Shown here piece by piece: positions 1 through 8,188 of a DNA stretch of 64,000 nt. Made by a program: the position numbers and the translations under genes. The DNA comes from Pseudonocardia kunmingensis (lineage in GTDB: Bacteria > Actinomycetota > Actinomycetes > Mycobacteriales > Pseudonocardiaceae), in NCBI RefSeq assembly GCF_006716445.1, contig NZ_VFPA01000001.1, positions 620,001 through 684,000 on the forward strand, written 5' to 3'. The notes beneath the pieces were generated by a model. It was not told the DNA's origin. It saw only the letters and a list, made by a program, of their open reading frames with translations, and made no database searches. The first letter of the stretch is position 1; the number at the start of each line of letters is the position of its first letter.

Positions 1-48
1 CAGGTACGCCGTGCGCGACTCGCGTCCGGTCACCCGCACCTGCCTCAC
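1..48 (-). CDS. N-terminus of an unidentified gene running off the window
   Basis: A minus-strand frame opens at a GTG at 48 and stays open to the window edge, giving about 16 residues beginning MRQVRVTGRESRTAYL. A GGAGG sequence at 56-60 lies about 7 nt before this start, a good ribosome binding site; a second in-frame GTG at 54 overlaps it. It would be divergent from the riboswitch-controlled gene at 350. The product cannot be identified from this fragment. Only the start signal and open frame support it. Confidence 0.4.
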   Translation of the reverse strand, partial: MRQVRVTGRESRTAYL

Positions 49-156
49 GTCCACCCTCCGCAACCGGTGCTCGGAGCTAAGATCGCCGGCCTTCCGCTGT
101 CAAGCCACCGGGCCGCACCCGCCGACGTCACAACGGCCGTGATCGCCGGGATCGGC

Positions 157-186
157 TTGACCGGCCCCGCCGCACGCCCGTAACCT
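157..186 (+). promoter_or_regulatory. Sigma-70-type promoter for the riboswitch transcript
   Basis: TTGACC at 157-162 and TAACCT at 181-186 are separated by 18 nt. Transcription would begin near 193, immediately before the SAM-IV-like aptamer at 195. The position relative to the aptamer is the best support; no experimental start is known. Confidence 0.6.
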
Positions 187-194
187 GCGCGCCA

Positions 195-306
195 GGTCAA
201 GAGCGCCAGCGCCAAGCCCCGGCTCGCTGGCCGGCAACCCTCCTCCGCGGTGGGGTGCTCCGGGTGACGACCAGGCCGCCGTGCAGACACGGCCGGCAAG
301 CGCGGA
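195..306 (+). promoter_or_regulatory. SAM-IV riboswitch aptamer
   Basis: The stretch carries blocks typical of the actinobacterial SAM-IV class in the right order: GGTCAAGAGCGCCAGCG, AAGCCCCGGCT, CCGGCAACCCTCC, GCGGTGGGGTGC, CCGGGTGACGACCAGG and GGCAAGCGCGG. Known SAM-IV elements bind S-adenosylmethionine and lower expression of downstream sulfur genes. Here the aptamer lies between a promoter (157-186) and the cysteine-desulfurase-like gene at 350, leaving about 40 nt for the switch. The GGAGG of the gene lies at 339-343, so control could act on translation initiation. Assignment is by recognition of the primary sequence; a covariance-model search was not possible. Confidence 0.85.
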
Positions 307-349
307 CCCGAGCGCCGTCCGGGTCCTGGAGAGGGTCCGGAGGACCGTC

Positions 350-1705
350 ATGACCGCTGTGCTGCCCACCCGTCCCGCCGTCTGCGCGCCCGCGCTCCCC
401 CGCGTGGTGGGCGCGGACCTGCAGGTCCCGCTCGTCACCGGCGAGCGCGTCCGCTACGCCAACCTCGACCTCGCGGCCAGCGCGCCCGCGCTCGAGGCCG
501 TGGCCGAGCACGTCACCGCGCTGCTGCCCTACTACGCCAGCGTGCACCGCGGCGCCGGGTACGCCTCGCAGGTCAGCACCACGGTGCTGGAGCGGGCGCG
601 CGAGACCGTGGGCCGCTTCGTCGGAGCGCGCGAGGACGACGTCGTGGTGTTCACCCGCAACACCACCGACGCGCTGAACCTGCTCGCCGGATGCGTGCCC
701 GGCCCTGTGCTCCGGCTCGACGTGGAGCACCACGCGAACCTGCTGGCCTGGGGGCCGGGGCGGGTGCTGCGCGCGGCCGGCACCGTCGAGCAGACGCTCG
801 CCGACCTGCGGCGCGCCCTGGCCGCCGACCGGCCCGCACTGCTGGCGGTCACCGGTGCCTCCAACGTCACGGGCGAGGTGCTGCCCCTGGCCGAGATCAC
901 CGCGCTCGCGCACGCCGCGGGCGCCCGGGTCGTGGTCGACGCCGCGCAGCTCGCGCCGCACCGCCGGATCGACATCGCCGCCGACGGCGTCGACTACCTC
1001 GCGCTGTCCGGCCACAAGCTCTACGCCCCCTACGGCGCCGGCGCACTGATCGGGCGCCGTGACTGGCTCGACGTCGCCCCGCCCCACCTGGCCGGCGGCG
1101 GCGCCGTGCGCGCGGTGCGCGTGCCGGACGCCGAGGGCGTCACCGAGGTGACCTGGGCGCCCGCCCCGCACCGCCACGAGGCCGGCACGCCCAACGTCCT
1201 GGGCGCCGCCGCGCTCGCCGAGGCGTGCCGCCACCTCGAGGCCGGCCTCGACCCCGCCCACGAGGCCGCGCTGCTCGCCCGACTGGAGGCGGGCCTGGCC
1301 GCGATCCCCGGCGTGCGCACGCTGCGCATCTGGCCCGACAGCGCCGACCGGGTCGCCGTCACCACGTTCGTCGTCGAGGGCCGGCCCGCCGGGCTCGTGG
1401 CGGCCTACCTGTCCGCCGAGCACGGGATCGGCGTGCGCGACGGGAAGTTCTGCGCCCACCCGCTGCTGCAACGCCTCGCCGGCACCGAGGACGGGTGCGC
1501 CGTGCGGGCCAGCTTCGGCATCGGCACCACGGCCGCCGACGTCGACCGGCTCGTGGACGCGCTGGAGTGGCTGGTCACCGACGGCCCGGCGTGGAGCTAC
1601 GCCGTGGTCGACGGCCGCTGGAGTCCGACGCCCGACCCCCGTGACCTCGACCCGCTCGGCGTCGGCCCCACCACCAGTCCCCCGCGGCCCGCCTGCGGCC
1701 ACTGA
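350..1705 (+). CDS. Class V aminotransferase, cysteine-desulfurase-like
   Basis: 451-residue PLP enzyme of the aminotransferase class V (NifS/SufS) fold. The PLP lysine is in SGHKLYAPYG (K223), preceded by the cofactor-binding VVDAAQ segment. Near the C-terminus GVRDGKFCAHP places a cysteine (C368) where SufS-type desulfurases keep their persulfide cysteine, so removal of sulfur from cysteine or a related substrate is likely. ATG at 350 is chosen because GGAGG lies 6 nt upstream; an earlier GTG at 281 lies inside the riboswitch. Control by the SAM-IV aptamer ties the gene to sulfur or methionine economy. No Suf scaffold genes are adjacent, so a dedicated iron-sulfur role is unproven. Confidence 0.85.
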   Translation: MTAVLPTRPAVCAPALPRVVGADLQVPLVTGERVRYANLDLAASAPALEAVAEHVTALLPYYASVHRGAGYASQVSTTVLERARETVGRFVGAREDDVVVFTRNTTDALNLLAGCVPGPVLRLDVEHHANLLAWGPGRVLRAAGTVEQTLADLRRALAADRPALLAVTGASNVTGEVLPLAEITALAHAAGARVVVDAAQLAPHRRIDIAADGVDYLALSGHKLYAPYGAGALIGRRDWLDVAPPHLAGGGAVRAVRVPDAEGVTEVTWAPAPHRHEAGTPNVLGAAALAEACRHLEAGLDPAHEAALLARLEAGLAAIPGVRTLRIWPDSADRVAVTTFVVEGRPAGLVAAYLSAEHGIGVRDGKFCAHPLLQRLAGTEDGCAVRASFGIGTTAADVDRLVDALEWLVTDGPAWSYAVVDGRWSPTPDPRDLDPLGVGPTTSPPRPACGH

Positions 1706-1708
1706 CGC

Positions 1709-1788
1709 CAGGCTCCCACCCGACGAACGGCACCCTCGTCGGTACCTAGCCGACGAAGGTGCCGTTCGTCATGCGGATCCCGCTCCGG
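1709..1788. repeat. Dispersed palindrome family 1, copy 1
   Basis: A hairpin at 1723-1769 has 20-nt arms beginning ACGAACGGCACC and ending GGTGCCGTTCGT around the 7-nt loop TACCTAG, with one mismatch. Conserved flanks (CAGGCTCCCACCCG on one side, CATGCGGATCCCGCTCC on the other) are shared with copy 2 at 30068-30147. It lies just after the desulfurase-like gene and before the pentapeptide gene, so it could act as a transcription terminator as well as being a repeat. Confidence 0.85.
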
Positions 1789-1815
1789 CGACAGGCGCGA
1801 GGGACAATGGGGGTG

Positions 1816-2655
1816 ATGTCCTCTCCCGTCCCCGCGCACCTGCACGCCGACTGTTCCCGCTGCGCCGCGCTCTGCTGCACCGCCCTGCCGTTCGCCGCGT
1901 CGGCCGACTTCGCCGCGGACAAGCCCGCCGGCACCCCCTGCCGCAACCTGCGCGACGACTTCCGGTGCGGCATCCACGGGCAGCTGCGCGAGTCGGGCTA
2001 CCCGGGCTGCACCGTCTACGACTGCTTCGGCGCAGGCCAGCAGGTCGTGCAGGTGACGTTCGGCGGGCGGGACTGGCGCCGCAGCCCGGACGAGGCTGCG
2101 CGGATGTTCGCGGTGTTCCCCGTGATGCGCACGCTGCACGAGCTGCTCTGGTACCTCACCGAGGCCCGCGCGCTGCCGCAGGCGGCGCCGTTGCACGACG
2201 AGCTCGACGCCGCCCTCGCCGCCACGGACCGGCTCACCCGCCTCGATCCCGCCGGCCTCGTCGAGCTGGACGTCGAGGCGCACCGCCGCGAGGTGAGCGA
2301 GCTGCTGCTGCGCGTGAGCGAGCGGGCCCGGCCGCGGGGCCGCAACCACCGGGGCGCCGACCTCGTCGGCGCCGCCCTGCGCGGGGCCGACCTGCGCGGG
2401 GCGAACCTGCGCGGCGCCCTGCTCGTGGGTGCCGACCTGCGGGAAGCCGACCTGCGCGGCGCCGACCTCATCGGGGCCGACCTGCGCGGCGCGGACCTCG
2501 CGGCCGCGAACCTCACCGGCGCGCTGTTCCTCACGCAGGCGCAGCTGGCCGCGGCCCGCGGCGACGCCCGCACGGCGCTGTCGGAGCCGCTCGTGCACCC
2601 CGCGCACTGGCCGCAGCGCGCGGAACCCGCACGGCGCCGCCGCCGCAGGCGCTGA
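1816..2655 (+). CDS. Pentapeptide-repeat protein with cysteine-rich N-terminus
   Basis: 279 residues. The N-terminal third holds cysteine clusters ([10 protein letters not shown], then [19 protein letters not shown]) resembling metal- or cluster-binding YkgJ-type motifs. Residues about 175-240 are tandem A(D/N)LXX pentapeptides ([19 protein letters not shown]), which form a right-handed beta-helix. The C-terminal tail is Arg-rich. ATG 1816 is chosen because GACAAT lies 7 nt upstream, as in other leaderless genes here; ATG 1807 is an alternative. Pentapeptide proteins can mimic DNA, as in quinolone resistance, but the cysteine-rich half argues for another, unknown role. Confidence 0.8.
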   Translation: MSSPVPAHLHADCSRCAALCCTALPFAASADFAADKPAGTPCRNLRDDFRCGIHGQLRESGYPGCTVYDCFGAGQQVVQVTFGGRDWRRSPDEAARMFAVFPVMRTLHELLWYLTEARALPQAAPLHDELDAALAATDRLTRLDPAGLVELDVEAHRREVSELLLRVSERARPRGRNHRGADLVGAALRGADLRGANLRGALLVGADLREADLRGADLIGADLRGADLAAANLTGALFLTQAQLAAARGDARTALSEPLVHPAHWPQRAEPARRRRRRR

Positions 2656-2790
2656 CGCCCGCTTCGTCCGGACATCTGCGCCTACCCGGCTGTTCCTCTG
2701 TCCGGACAGGCGCGCCGGGACACCTCGCCTGCGTCCACGATCCGGATGCCTCGTTGCGTTCGCGCCCGATGCGCGGTGAGGATCGCGGAC

Positions 2791-2868
2791 GTGCCCGCCG
2801 CCCTGGTCCTCGTGGGACGCATCCACGTCGACCTGTGTCGCCTGCAGGCCGGCGCGCTCTGTCGCTGA
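2791..2868 (+). CDS. Cysteine-containing leader peptide
   Basis: A 25-codon frame from GTG 2791 to TGA 2866-2868 encodes a peptide ending GRIHVDLCRLQAGALCR, with two UGU cysteine codons near its end. GAGGA lies 8 nt before the GTG. The HVDLCR...LC signature is that of short leader peptides found upstream of sulfur-assimilation genes in Streptomyces and relatives. It lies 69 nt before the TauD-type dioxygenase at 2938. The inferred role is attenuation: scarce cysteinyl-tRNA would stall the ribosome on the UGU codons and change expression of the sulfonate gene. The peptide itself probably has no separate function. Confidence 0.8.
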   Translation: MPAALVLVGRIHVDLCRLQAGALCR

Positions 2869-2937
2869 GCGCCGCCCCCACGTCTTCGCGCCCCGTCCCG
2901 CGGACCCGCGCGTCCTGCTCTTGCCCGAAGGAGCCCC

Positions 2938-3813
2938 ATGACCCGCACGCTCGCCGCCCCCACCCTCGACGTCGACCGCCTCGGCCCCGGCTTCGGCGCC
3001 GCCGTGCGCGGTGTCGACCTCGCCACCGCACCGGACGCGGTGATCACCGAGGTCCGGGCCGCGCTGACCGCCCACAAGGTCCTCTTCTTCGCCGACCAGG
3101 ACCTGGACCCCGACGCGCAGGTGGCGCTGGGCAACCGGCTGGGCACGCTCACCGCGTCCCACCCGGTCGTCCCCGGCATCGACGAGGCGCACGCCGAGAT
3201 CTACGCGCTGGACAGCGCCGACAACGGTTTCGCCGACGTCTGGCACACCGACGTGACGTTCGTGCGCAGGCCGCCGCTGGGGTCGATCCTGCGGGCCGTG
3301 ACGCTGCCACCCTCGGGTGGCGACACGAACTGGGCGGACCTGGAGCTCGCCTACGCCTCGCTGTCCGCGCCGGTCCGCGACCTCGCCGACCGGCTCACCG
3401 CCGTGCACGACGGCACCCGCGAGTTCGGCTACTACCTCGCGCAGCGCAGGGGCGGCGAGGGCAGCCTCTGGGACGGCGAGCGCTACCGCGGCCTGGAGCC
3501 CGTCGAGCACCCGGTGGTGCGGGTGCACCCGGAGACGGGCCGCCGGTCGCTGTTCGTGAACCCGGGCTTCACCAGCCACATCGTCGGGGTGTCCGACGCG
3601 GAGAGCCGGTTCCTGCTGGACCTCTTCTACACCCACATCACCAAGCCCGAGCACGTCGTGCGGCACCGCTGGCGGGTCGGCGACGTCGCGATGTGGGACA
3701 ACCGGGACACCGCCCACTACGCGAACCGGGACTACGGCGATGCGCGGCGCGTCATGCACCGGGTCACGCTGCGCGGCGACGCGCCCATCGGGGTACTCCC
3801 CGGGAAGCCCTGA
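2938..3813 (+). CDS. TauD/TfdA-family 2-oxoglutarate dioxygenase
   Basis: 291-residue Fe(II)/2-oxoglutarate-dependent dioxygenase. The iron facial triad is visible as HTD (H103, D105) and the distal histidine in RDTAHYANR (H260); a downstream Arg in RRVMHRVTLRGD would bind 2-oxoglutarate. Family members such as TauD hydroxylate taurine or alkyl-sulfonates and so release sulfite for sulfur assimilation. The length is normal and an AAGGAG site precedes ATG 2938. The cysteine leader peptide upstream supports a sulfur-scavenging role. No SsuABC-type transporter is adjacent, so taurine rather than another sulfonate or sulfate ester is a guess. Confidence 0.85.
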   Translation: MTRTLAAPTLDVDRLGPGFGAAVRGVDLATAPDAVITEVRAALTAHKVLFFADQDLDPDAQVALGNRLGTLTASHPVVPGIDEAHAEIYALDSADNGFADVWHTDVTFVRRPPLGSILRAVTLPPSGGDTNWADLELAYASLSAPVRDLADRLTAVHDGTREFGYYLAQRRGGEGSLWDGERYRGLEPVEHPVVRVHPETGRRSLFVNPGFTSHIVGVSDAESRFLLDLFYTHITKPEHVVRHRWRVGDVAMWDNRDTAHYANRDYGDARRVMHRVTLRGDAPIGVLPGKP

Positions 3814-3878
3814 CGGCCTGCGGGTTTCCTGCGGACCTGCTTGGGTGATGCCCTGCCCTTCGACGGAAGGACCCCGAC

Positions 3879-4851
3879 ATGCTCGGTTCGTTCCGGCGCC
3901 GCCGCGGTGGCGCGCTCTGCGCGGCGGTGGCCGCGACGGTGTTGCTCGCGTCCTGCACCGGCGCCCCTGCCGACACCACCGGCGATGGGGAGTCCACGTC
4001 GGGCGAGGGCGTCACGGTCGCGGCCGTCGAGTTCCCGTGGAGCGCCGCCGCCCTGACCAACGCGATCCTCTCCGAGGTGGTGGCCAGGAACCCCGGACCT
4101 GGGCGTCGCCGGGATCGAGACGACCGCGCTCGGGCCCGCACCGGCGTGGGCGGGCGCCCAGCGCGGGGACGTCGACCTGCTCACCGAGGTCGCGATGCCC
4201 AACCAGCAGGAGCTCGCCGAGTCCGCCGCGGACCGGGTGACGATGGTGCACGAGACCTACGGCGGCGCCGCCCAGGGCTGGTTCGTGCCCACCTACGCGA
4301 CCCGGCCCGGGCAGCCGCTCGAGGGGCTGACCAGCGTCACGCAGCTGAACGACTACGCCGCCGCCCTCGGCGGCCGGCTGGTGGACGCCGACCCGAGCTG
4401 GGTGACCACCGAGCAGAACGCGAAGCGCCTCGCGGGCTACGGGGTGAACCTGGAGCAGGTGACCGCCAGCGAGGCCGCGCAGCTCGCCGAGCTGCGCCGG
4501 GCGTACGAGCGCCAGGAACCGATCCTGGTCTACCTCTACCACCCGCACTGGGTGTTCGCGGAGTTCGACATGACCCAGCTGCAGGAGCCGACACCGTTCC
4601 AGCCGGGCTGCTTCACCACCGGTGACGGGGCCTGCGCGATGCCGGACTACTCGGCGTGGACGGCGGCGAGCACCGACCTGCAGCAGGAGGCACCGGCCTT
4701 CTACGCGATGCTGCAGCGCTTCGAGCTCCCGCTGGCCGACATCGAGACGATGCTGCGCCGCGTCGACGTCGACAGCGAGTCGCCCGACGCCGTGGCGACG
4801 GAGTGGGTCGAGGCCAACCCCCAGGTGGTGCAGCAGTGGCTGGCGGGATGA
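3879..4851 (+). pseudogene. Glycine betaine ABC transporter binding lipoprotein, frameshifted
   Basis: The reading frame opens at ATG 3879 (GGAAGGA upstream) with a lipoprotein signal ending LLASCTGA, so Cys would be lipidated. It continues as a betaine-binding (OpuAC/ProX) protein to about codon 72. At 4095-4096 (AACCCCGGACCT) one extra G shifts the frame; removing it gives PDLGVAGIETTALGP and joins the downstream frame (4098-4851), which holds the rest of the domain. The ATPase gene overlaps its stop by ATGA. The disruption is either a real loss of function or a single-base sequencing error; the downstream half shows no other damage, which slightly favours a recent or artefactual change. 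Confidence 0.8.
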
Positions 4852-6059
4852 CCACGCAGTCCCCGGCCATCCGGTGCCGGGAGCTGACGAAGGTCTTCGG
4901 TCCCGCGGCGGCGGTGCGGCAGGCGCTGGCGATGGCGGGCGACGGCGCCGAGCGCGCCGCGGTGCAGGAGCGCACCGGCGCCACCCTGGCCGTGCAGGAC
5001 GTCTCGTTCGCGGTGGAGCCCGGGGAGCTGTTCGTCGTCATGGGCCTGTCGGGCTCGGGAAAGTCGACGCTGGTGCGCCTGCTCAACCGGCTGATCGAGC
5101 CCAGCAGCGGCTCCATCGAGGTGGGCGACCGCGAGCTGGGCGGGCTCGACGACGCCGAGCTGCGCGACCTGCGCAACCACCACATGAGCATGGTGTTCCA
5201 GCACTTCGCGCTGCTGCCGCACCGCACGGTGCTGCAGAACGCCGCGTACGCGCTGCAGATCCGCGGCGTCGGCGACGCCGACCGCCGGGAGCGCGCGCAG
5301 TGGGCGCTCGACCAGGTCGGTCTCGGCGACCGCGGTGACGCGCTGCCGGGCCGGCTCTCCGGGGGCATGAAGCAGCGGGTGGGGCTGGCGCGAGCGCTCG
5401 CCGCCGACACCGACGTGCTGCTGATGGACGAGCCGTTCTCCGCCCTCGACCCGCTGATCCGCCGCGACATGCAGGCGCTGCTGATCCGGCTGCAGGAGCA
5501 GCTGGACAAGACCATCGTCTTCATCACCCACGACCTGAACGAGGCGATGCGCCTCGGCGACCGGATCCTGCTGCTCAAGGACGGCCGGCAGGTGCAGCTC
5601 GGCACCGGTCCGGAGATCCTGGCGCACCCCGCCGACGACTACGTCGCCGACTTCGTCTCCGACGTCGACCGCAGCCGGGTCCTCACCGCGGAGGACGTCC
5701 TGCGCGAGGCGCGCCTCGTGCTGCGGGTGGACGAGCGGCCCGACGACGCGCTGCGCCGCATGGGCACGCTCGAGACCACCGACGCGTACGTGGTCGACCA
5801 GGAGCAGCGGATCCTCGGCGTCGTGCACGACGAGTGGCTCGCGCACGCCGCACGCAACGGCCACGACACCGTGGGCCGCGACGGGCTGCGCCACGACTTC
5901 GCCACCACCGAACCCGACCGCCCGCTGATCGACCTCATGGATCGCCTCGGGCGCCACGCCGTGCCGATGGCCGTGATCGACCACCACGAGCGGCTGCTCG
6001 GCGTCGTGCCCCGGGCCGCAGTGCTCGCCTCCCTCTCCGCCGCGCCGACCAGGAGCTGA
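4848..6059 (+). CDS. Glycine betaine/proline ABC transporter ATPase with CBS domains
   Basis: 403-residue ATP-binding subunit of the ProV/OpuAA type. Walker A is GLSGSGKST (about residues 66-74), the signature is LSGGMKQRVGLARAL, and Walker B is VLLMDEPFSALDP. The C-terminal about 130 residues form a CBS pair, the ionic-strength sensor of osmoregulated importers. Its ATG overlaps the stop of the binding-protein gene and the permease starts 1 nt after its stop, so the three are one operon. It powers uptake of glycine betaine or proline betaine during osmotic stress. Confidence 0.92.
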   Translation: MTTQSPAIRCRELTKVFGPAAAVRQALAMAGDGAERAAVQERTGATLAVQDVSFAVEPGELFVVMGLSGSGKSTLVRLLNRLIEPSSGSIEVGDRELGGLDDAELRDLRNHHMSMVFQHFALLPHRTVLQNAAYALQIRGVGDADRRERAQWALDQVGLGDRGDALPGRLSGGMKQRVGLARALAADTDVLLMDEPFSALDPLIRRDMQALLIRLQEQLDKTIVFITHDLNEAMRLGDRILLLKDGRQVQLGTGPEILAHPADDYVADFVSDVDRSRVLTAEDVLREARLVLRVDERPDDALRRMGTLETTDAYVVDQEQRILGVVHDEWLAHAARNGHDTVGRDGLRHDFATTEPDRPLIDLMDRLGRHAVPMAVIDHHERLLGVVPRAAVLASLSAAPTRS

Positions 6060-6060
6060 G

Positions 6061-6936
6061 ATGCCGCGGATCGACCTGGGCGCCGCCGTCGAGCAGTTCA
6101 TCACCTGGCTGCTGCAGACCGTCCCCGGCCTGTTCGACGCGATCAGCGCGGTGCTGACCGTGCTGGTCGACGCGATCACCGCGGTGCTCCTCGGACCGTC
6201 GTACCTGGTGTGGATCGCGGTGTTCGGCGTCGTCGCGCTGCTGGCCCGCGGAGTCGGTCTCGCCGTCTTCACGGTCGTGGCGTTCCTGCTCGTCGCGTCC
6301 ATGAACCTGTGGCCCGAGACGATGGAGACGCTGGCGGTGGTGCTGGTCGCGGCCGTGCTCGCCACCGCGATCGGGGTGCCGCTGGGGATCTGGGCCGCGC
6401 AGAACCGCACCGCGAGCACCGTGCTGCGCCCGGTGCTGGACTTCATGCAGACGACGCCGGTGTTCGTCTACCTCATCCCCGCCGTGTTCTTCTTCGGCAT
6501 CGGGGTCGTCCCGGGCGTCGTCGCCACCACGATCTTCTCGATCCCGCCCGCCGTGCGGCTCACGGAGCTCGGCATCCGCGGGGTCGACGCGGAGGTCGTC
6601 GAGGCCGCGCACGCCTTCGGCGCGCACCCGCGCCAGATCCTGCGCGAGATCCAGCTGCCCATGGCCCTGCCCACGATCATGGCCGGGATCAACCAGGTGA
6701 TCATGCTGGCGCTGTCGATGGTGGTCGTCGCCGGGCTCGCGGGCGCCGACGGCCTGGGCAGCGTCGTGGTCCAGGCGGTCACCCAGCTCGACATCGCCGC
6801 GGGTTTCGAGGGCGGCCTGGCCGTCGTCATCCTGGCGATCTTCCTCGACCGCCTCACGGCCTCGTTCGCGCAGCGCCCGGCCCGCGGGCTGTGGCGGCGG
6901 CTGGTGCCGCAGCGCAGGCCCGCGGCGGTCGCCTGA
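6061..6936 (+). CDS. Glycine betaine/proline ABC transporter permease
   Basis: 291-residue inner-membrane permease of the ProW/OpuAB family. It has an amphipathic N-terminus, about six hydrophobic segments, and the EAA coupling loop in VEAAHAFGAHPRQILREIQLP, which contacts the ATPase. MQTTPVFVYLIP is a typical family segment. It begins 1 nt after the ATPase stop. If the upstream binding-protein gene is truly broken, the permease and ATPase would lack their dedicated receptor unless another binding protein serves them. Confidence 0.92.
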   Translation: MPRIDLGAAVEQFITWLLQTVPGLFDAISAVLTVLVDAITAVLLGPSYLVWIAVFGVVALLARGVGLAVFTVVAFLLVASMNLWPETMETLAVVLVAAVLATAIGVPLGIWAAQNRTASTVLRPVLDFMQTTPVFVYLIPAVFFFGIGVVPGVVATTIFSIPPAVRLTELGIRGVDAEVVEAAHAFGAHPRQILREIQLPMALPTIMAGINQVIMLALSMVVVAGLAGADGLGSVVVQAVTQLDIAAGFEGGLAVVILAIFLDRLTASFAQRPARGLWRRLVPQRRPAAVA

Positions 6937-6981
6937 CCAAACCGGGTGCGGCCGGGCGCACCGCTTCCTACCCTGGCCGGC

Positions 6982-8154
6982 GTGCCGAAGCACCTGTTGT
7001 TCGTCGCGCTCGCCGGCCACGGCCACGTCACGCCGACGCTGCCGCTCGTCGAGGAGCTCGTCCAGCGGGGGCACCGGGTCGACTACGCCACGTCCGAGGA
7101 GTTCTGTGACGCGGCCCGCGGCGCCGGGGCGCGCTGGGTGCCCCTGCCGCCGCTCCCCCCGTTCGTCCCGCCCGCCCGGGTCGACGCGGGCATGATCGCG
7201 TTCTGGTTCCGGCACTACTTCCGCGCGCTGCGCGCGACCTACCCCGTGCTGCTCGAGCACGCGCGCACCGAGCGCCCGGACGGGATCTGCTACGACGTCA
7301 CGAACTGGCCCGCCCGGCTCGTGGCCGCCGAGCTGGACATCCCGGCCGTGCGCTGCATCCCGAACCTGGCCGAGAACGAGGAGTACTCGCTCGACGCGCA
7401 GATGCTGGCGGGCATCCCGCCCGCGCACCCCGAGATGGCCGGCCTCGCCGCCGACTGCGCCGACTTCTCCGCCGAGCACGGCGTCGACCTGGACGTGGCG
7501 GGCACGATGGACGTCACCGAGGCGGTGAACCTGGTGTTCGTCCCCCGGGAGTTCCAGCCGCACGGCGCGACGTTCGACGGCCGCTTCCACTTCCTCGGTC
7601 CCCTGCTGGGCCGCCGCGAGCAGCGAGAGCCGTGGTCACCGCCCGCCCCGGACCGCCCGCTCCTCTACGTCTCGCTGGGCACGATCTTCACCGAGCAGCC
7701 GGAGTTCTACCGGACCTGCCTCGAGGCCTTCGGAGGTGGGGACTGGCAGGTCGCGATGACCGTGGGCGGCACCGACCCGGCGGCGCTCGGCCCGATCCCG
7801 CCCGCGTTCGAGGTCCGGGCGCGCTTCCCCCAGCTCGCGGTCCTGCGCCACGCCTCCGCCTTCGTCACCCACGCCGGGATGGGCTCCACGATGGAGGCAC
7901 TGGCCCACGGCGTCCCGCTGGTCGCCGTCCCGCAGATGCCCGAGCAGGTCGCCAACGCCGACCGGGTGGTCGAGCTCGGGCTCGGCGAACGGCTGGACCC
8001 CGCAGCCCTGACCCCGGACGTCCTCGCGGAGGCGGTCGCCCGCGTCGCCTCCGACGGGCGGATCCGGGCGAACGTCGCCCGCATGCGCCGCAGCGTCGCG
8101 GACGGCGGCGGGGTCGTGCGGGGCGCCGAGGTGGTCGAGGAGCACCTCGGCTGA
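6982..8154 (+). CDS. MGT-family (macrolide-type) glycosyltransferase
   Basis: 390-residue GT1 glycosyltransferase. The N-terminal domain begins KHLLFVALAGHGHVTPTLPLVEEL, the acceptor side. The donor-binding region contains LLYVSLGTIF and the C-terminal signature FVTHAGMGSTMEALAHGVPLVAVP with the nucleotide-sugar-binding His and acidic residues. Relatives transfer sugars to macrolides and other lipophilic small molecules, often inactivating them. GTG 6982 is chosen because TACCCT lies 7 nt upstream, fitting a leaderless transcript. No biosynthetic cluster surrounds it, so detoxification of an imported compound is as likely as biosynthesis. The acceptor is unknown. Confidence 0.85.
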   Translation: MPKHLLFVALAGHGHVTPTLPLVEELVQRGHRVDYATSEEFCDAARGAGARWVPLPPLPPFVPPARVDAGMIAFWFRHYFRALRATYPVLLEHARTERPDGICYDVTNWPARLVAAELDIPAVRCIPNLAENEEYSLDAQMLAGIPPAHPEMAGLAADCADFSAEHGVDLDVAGTMDVTEAVNLVFVPREFQPHGATFDGRFHFLGPLLGRREQREPWSPPAPDRPLLYVSLGTIFTEQPEFYRTCLEAFGGGDWQVAMTVGGTDPAALGPIPPAFEVRARFPQLAVLRHASAFVTHAGMGSTMEALAHGVPLVAVPQMPEQVANADRVVELGLGERLDPAALTPDVLAEAVARVASDGRIRANVARMRRSVADGGGVVRGAEVVEEHLG

Positions 8155-8188
8155 CCCGCTCCGCGCGGCGCGCGAGAGGATCACCGTC

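Noticed and set aside
197..1702. Long minus-strand open frame of about 500 codons opposite the desulfurase-like gene
   Set aside because: Gly/Arg/Val-rich composition without any domain; it is the antisense shadow created by the GC-rich third positions of the plus-strand gene.
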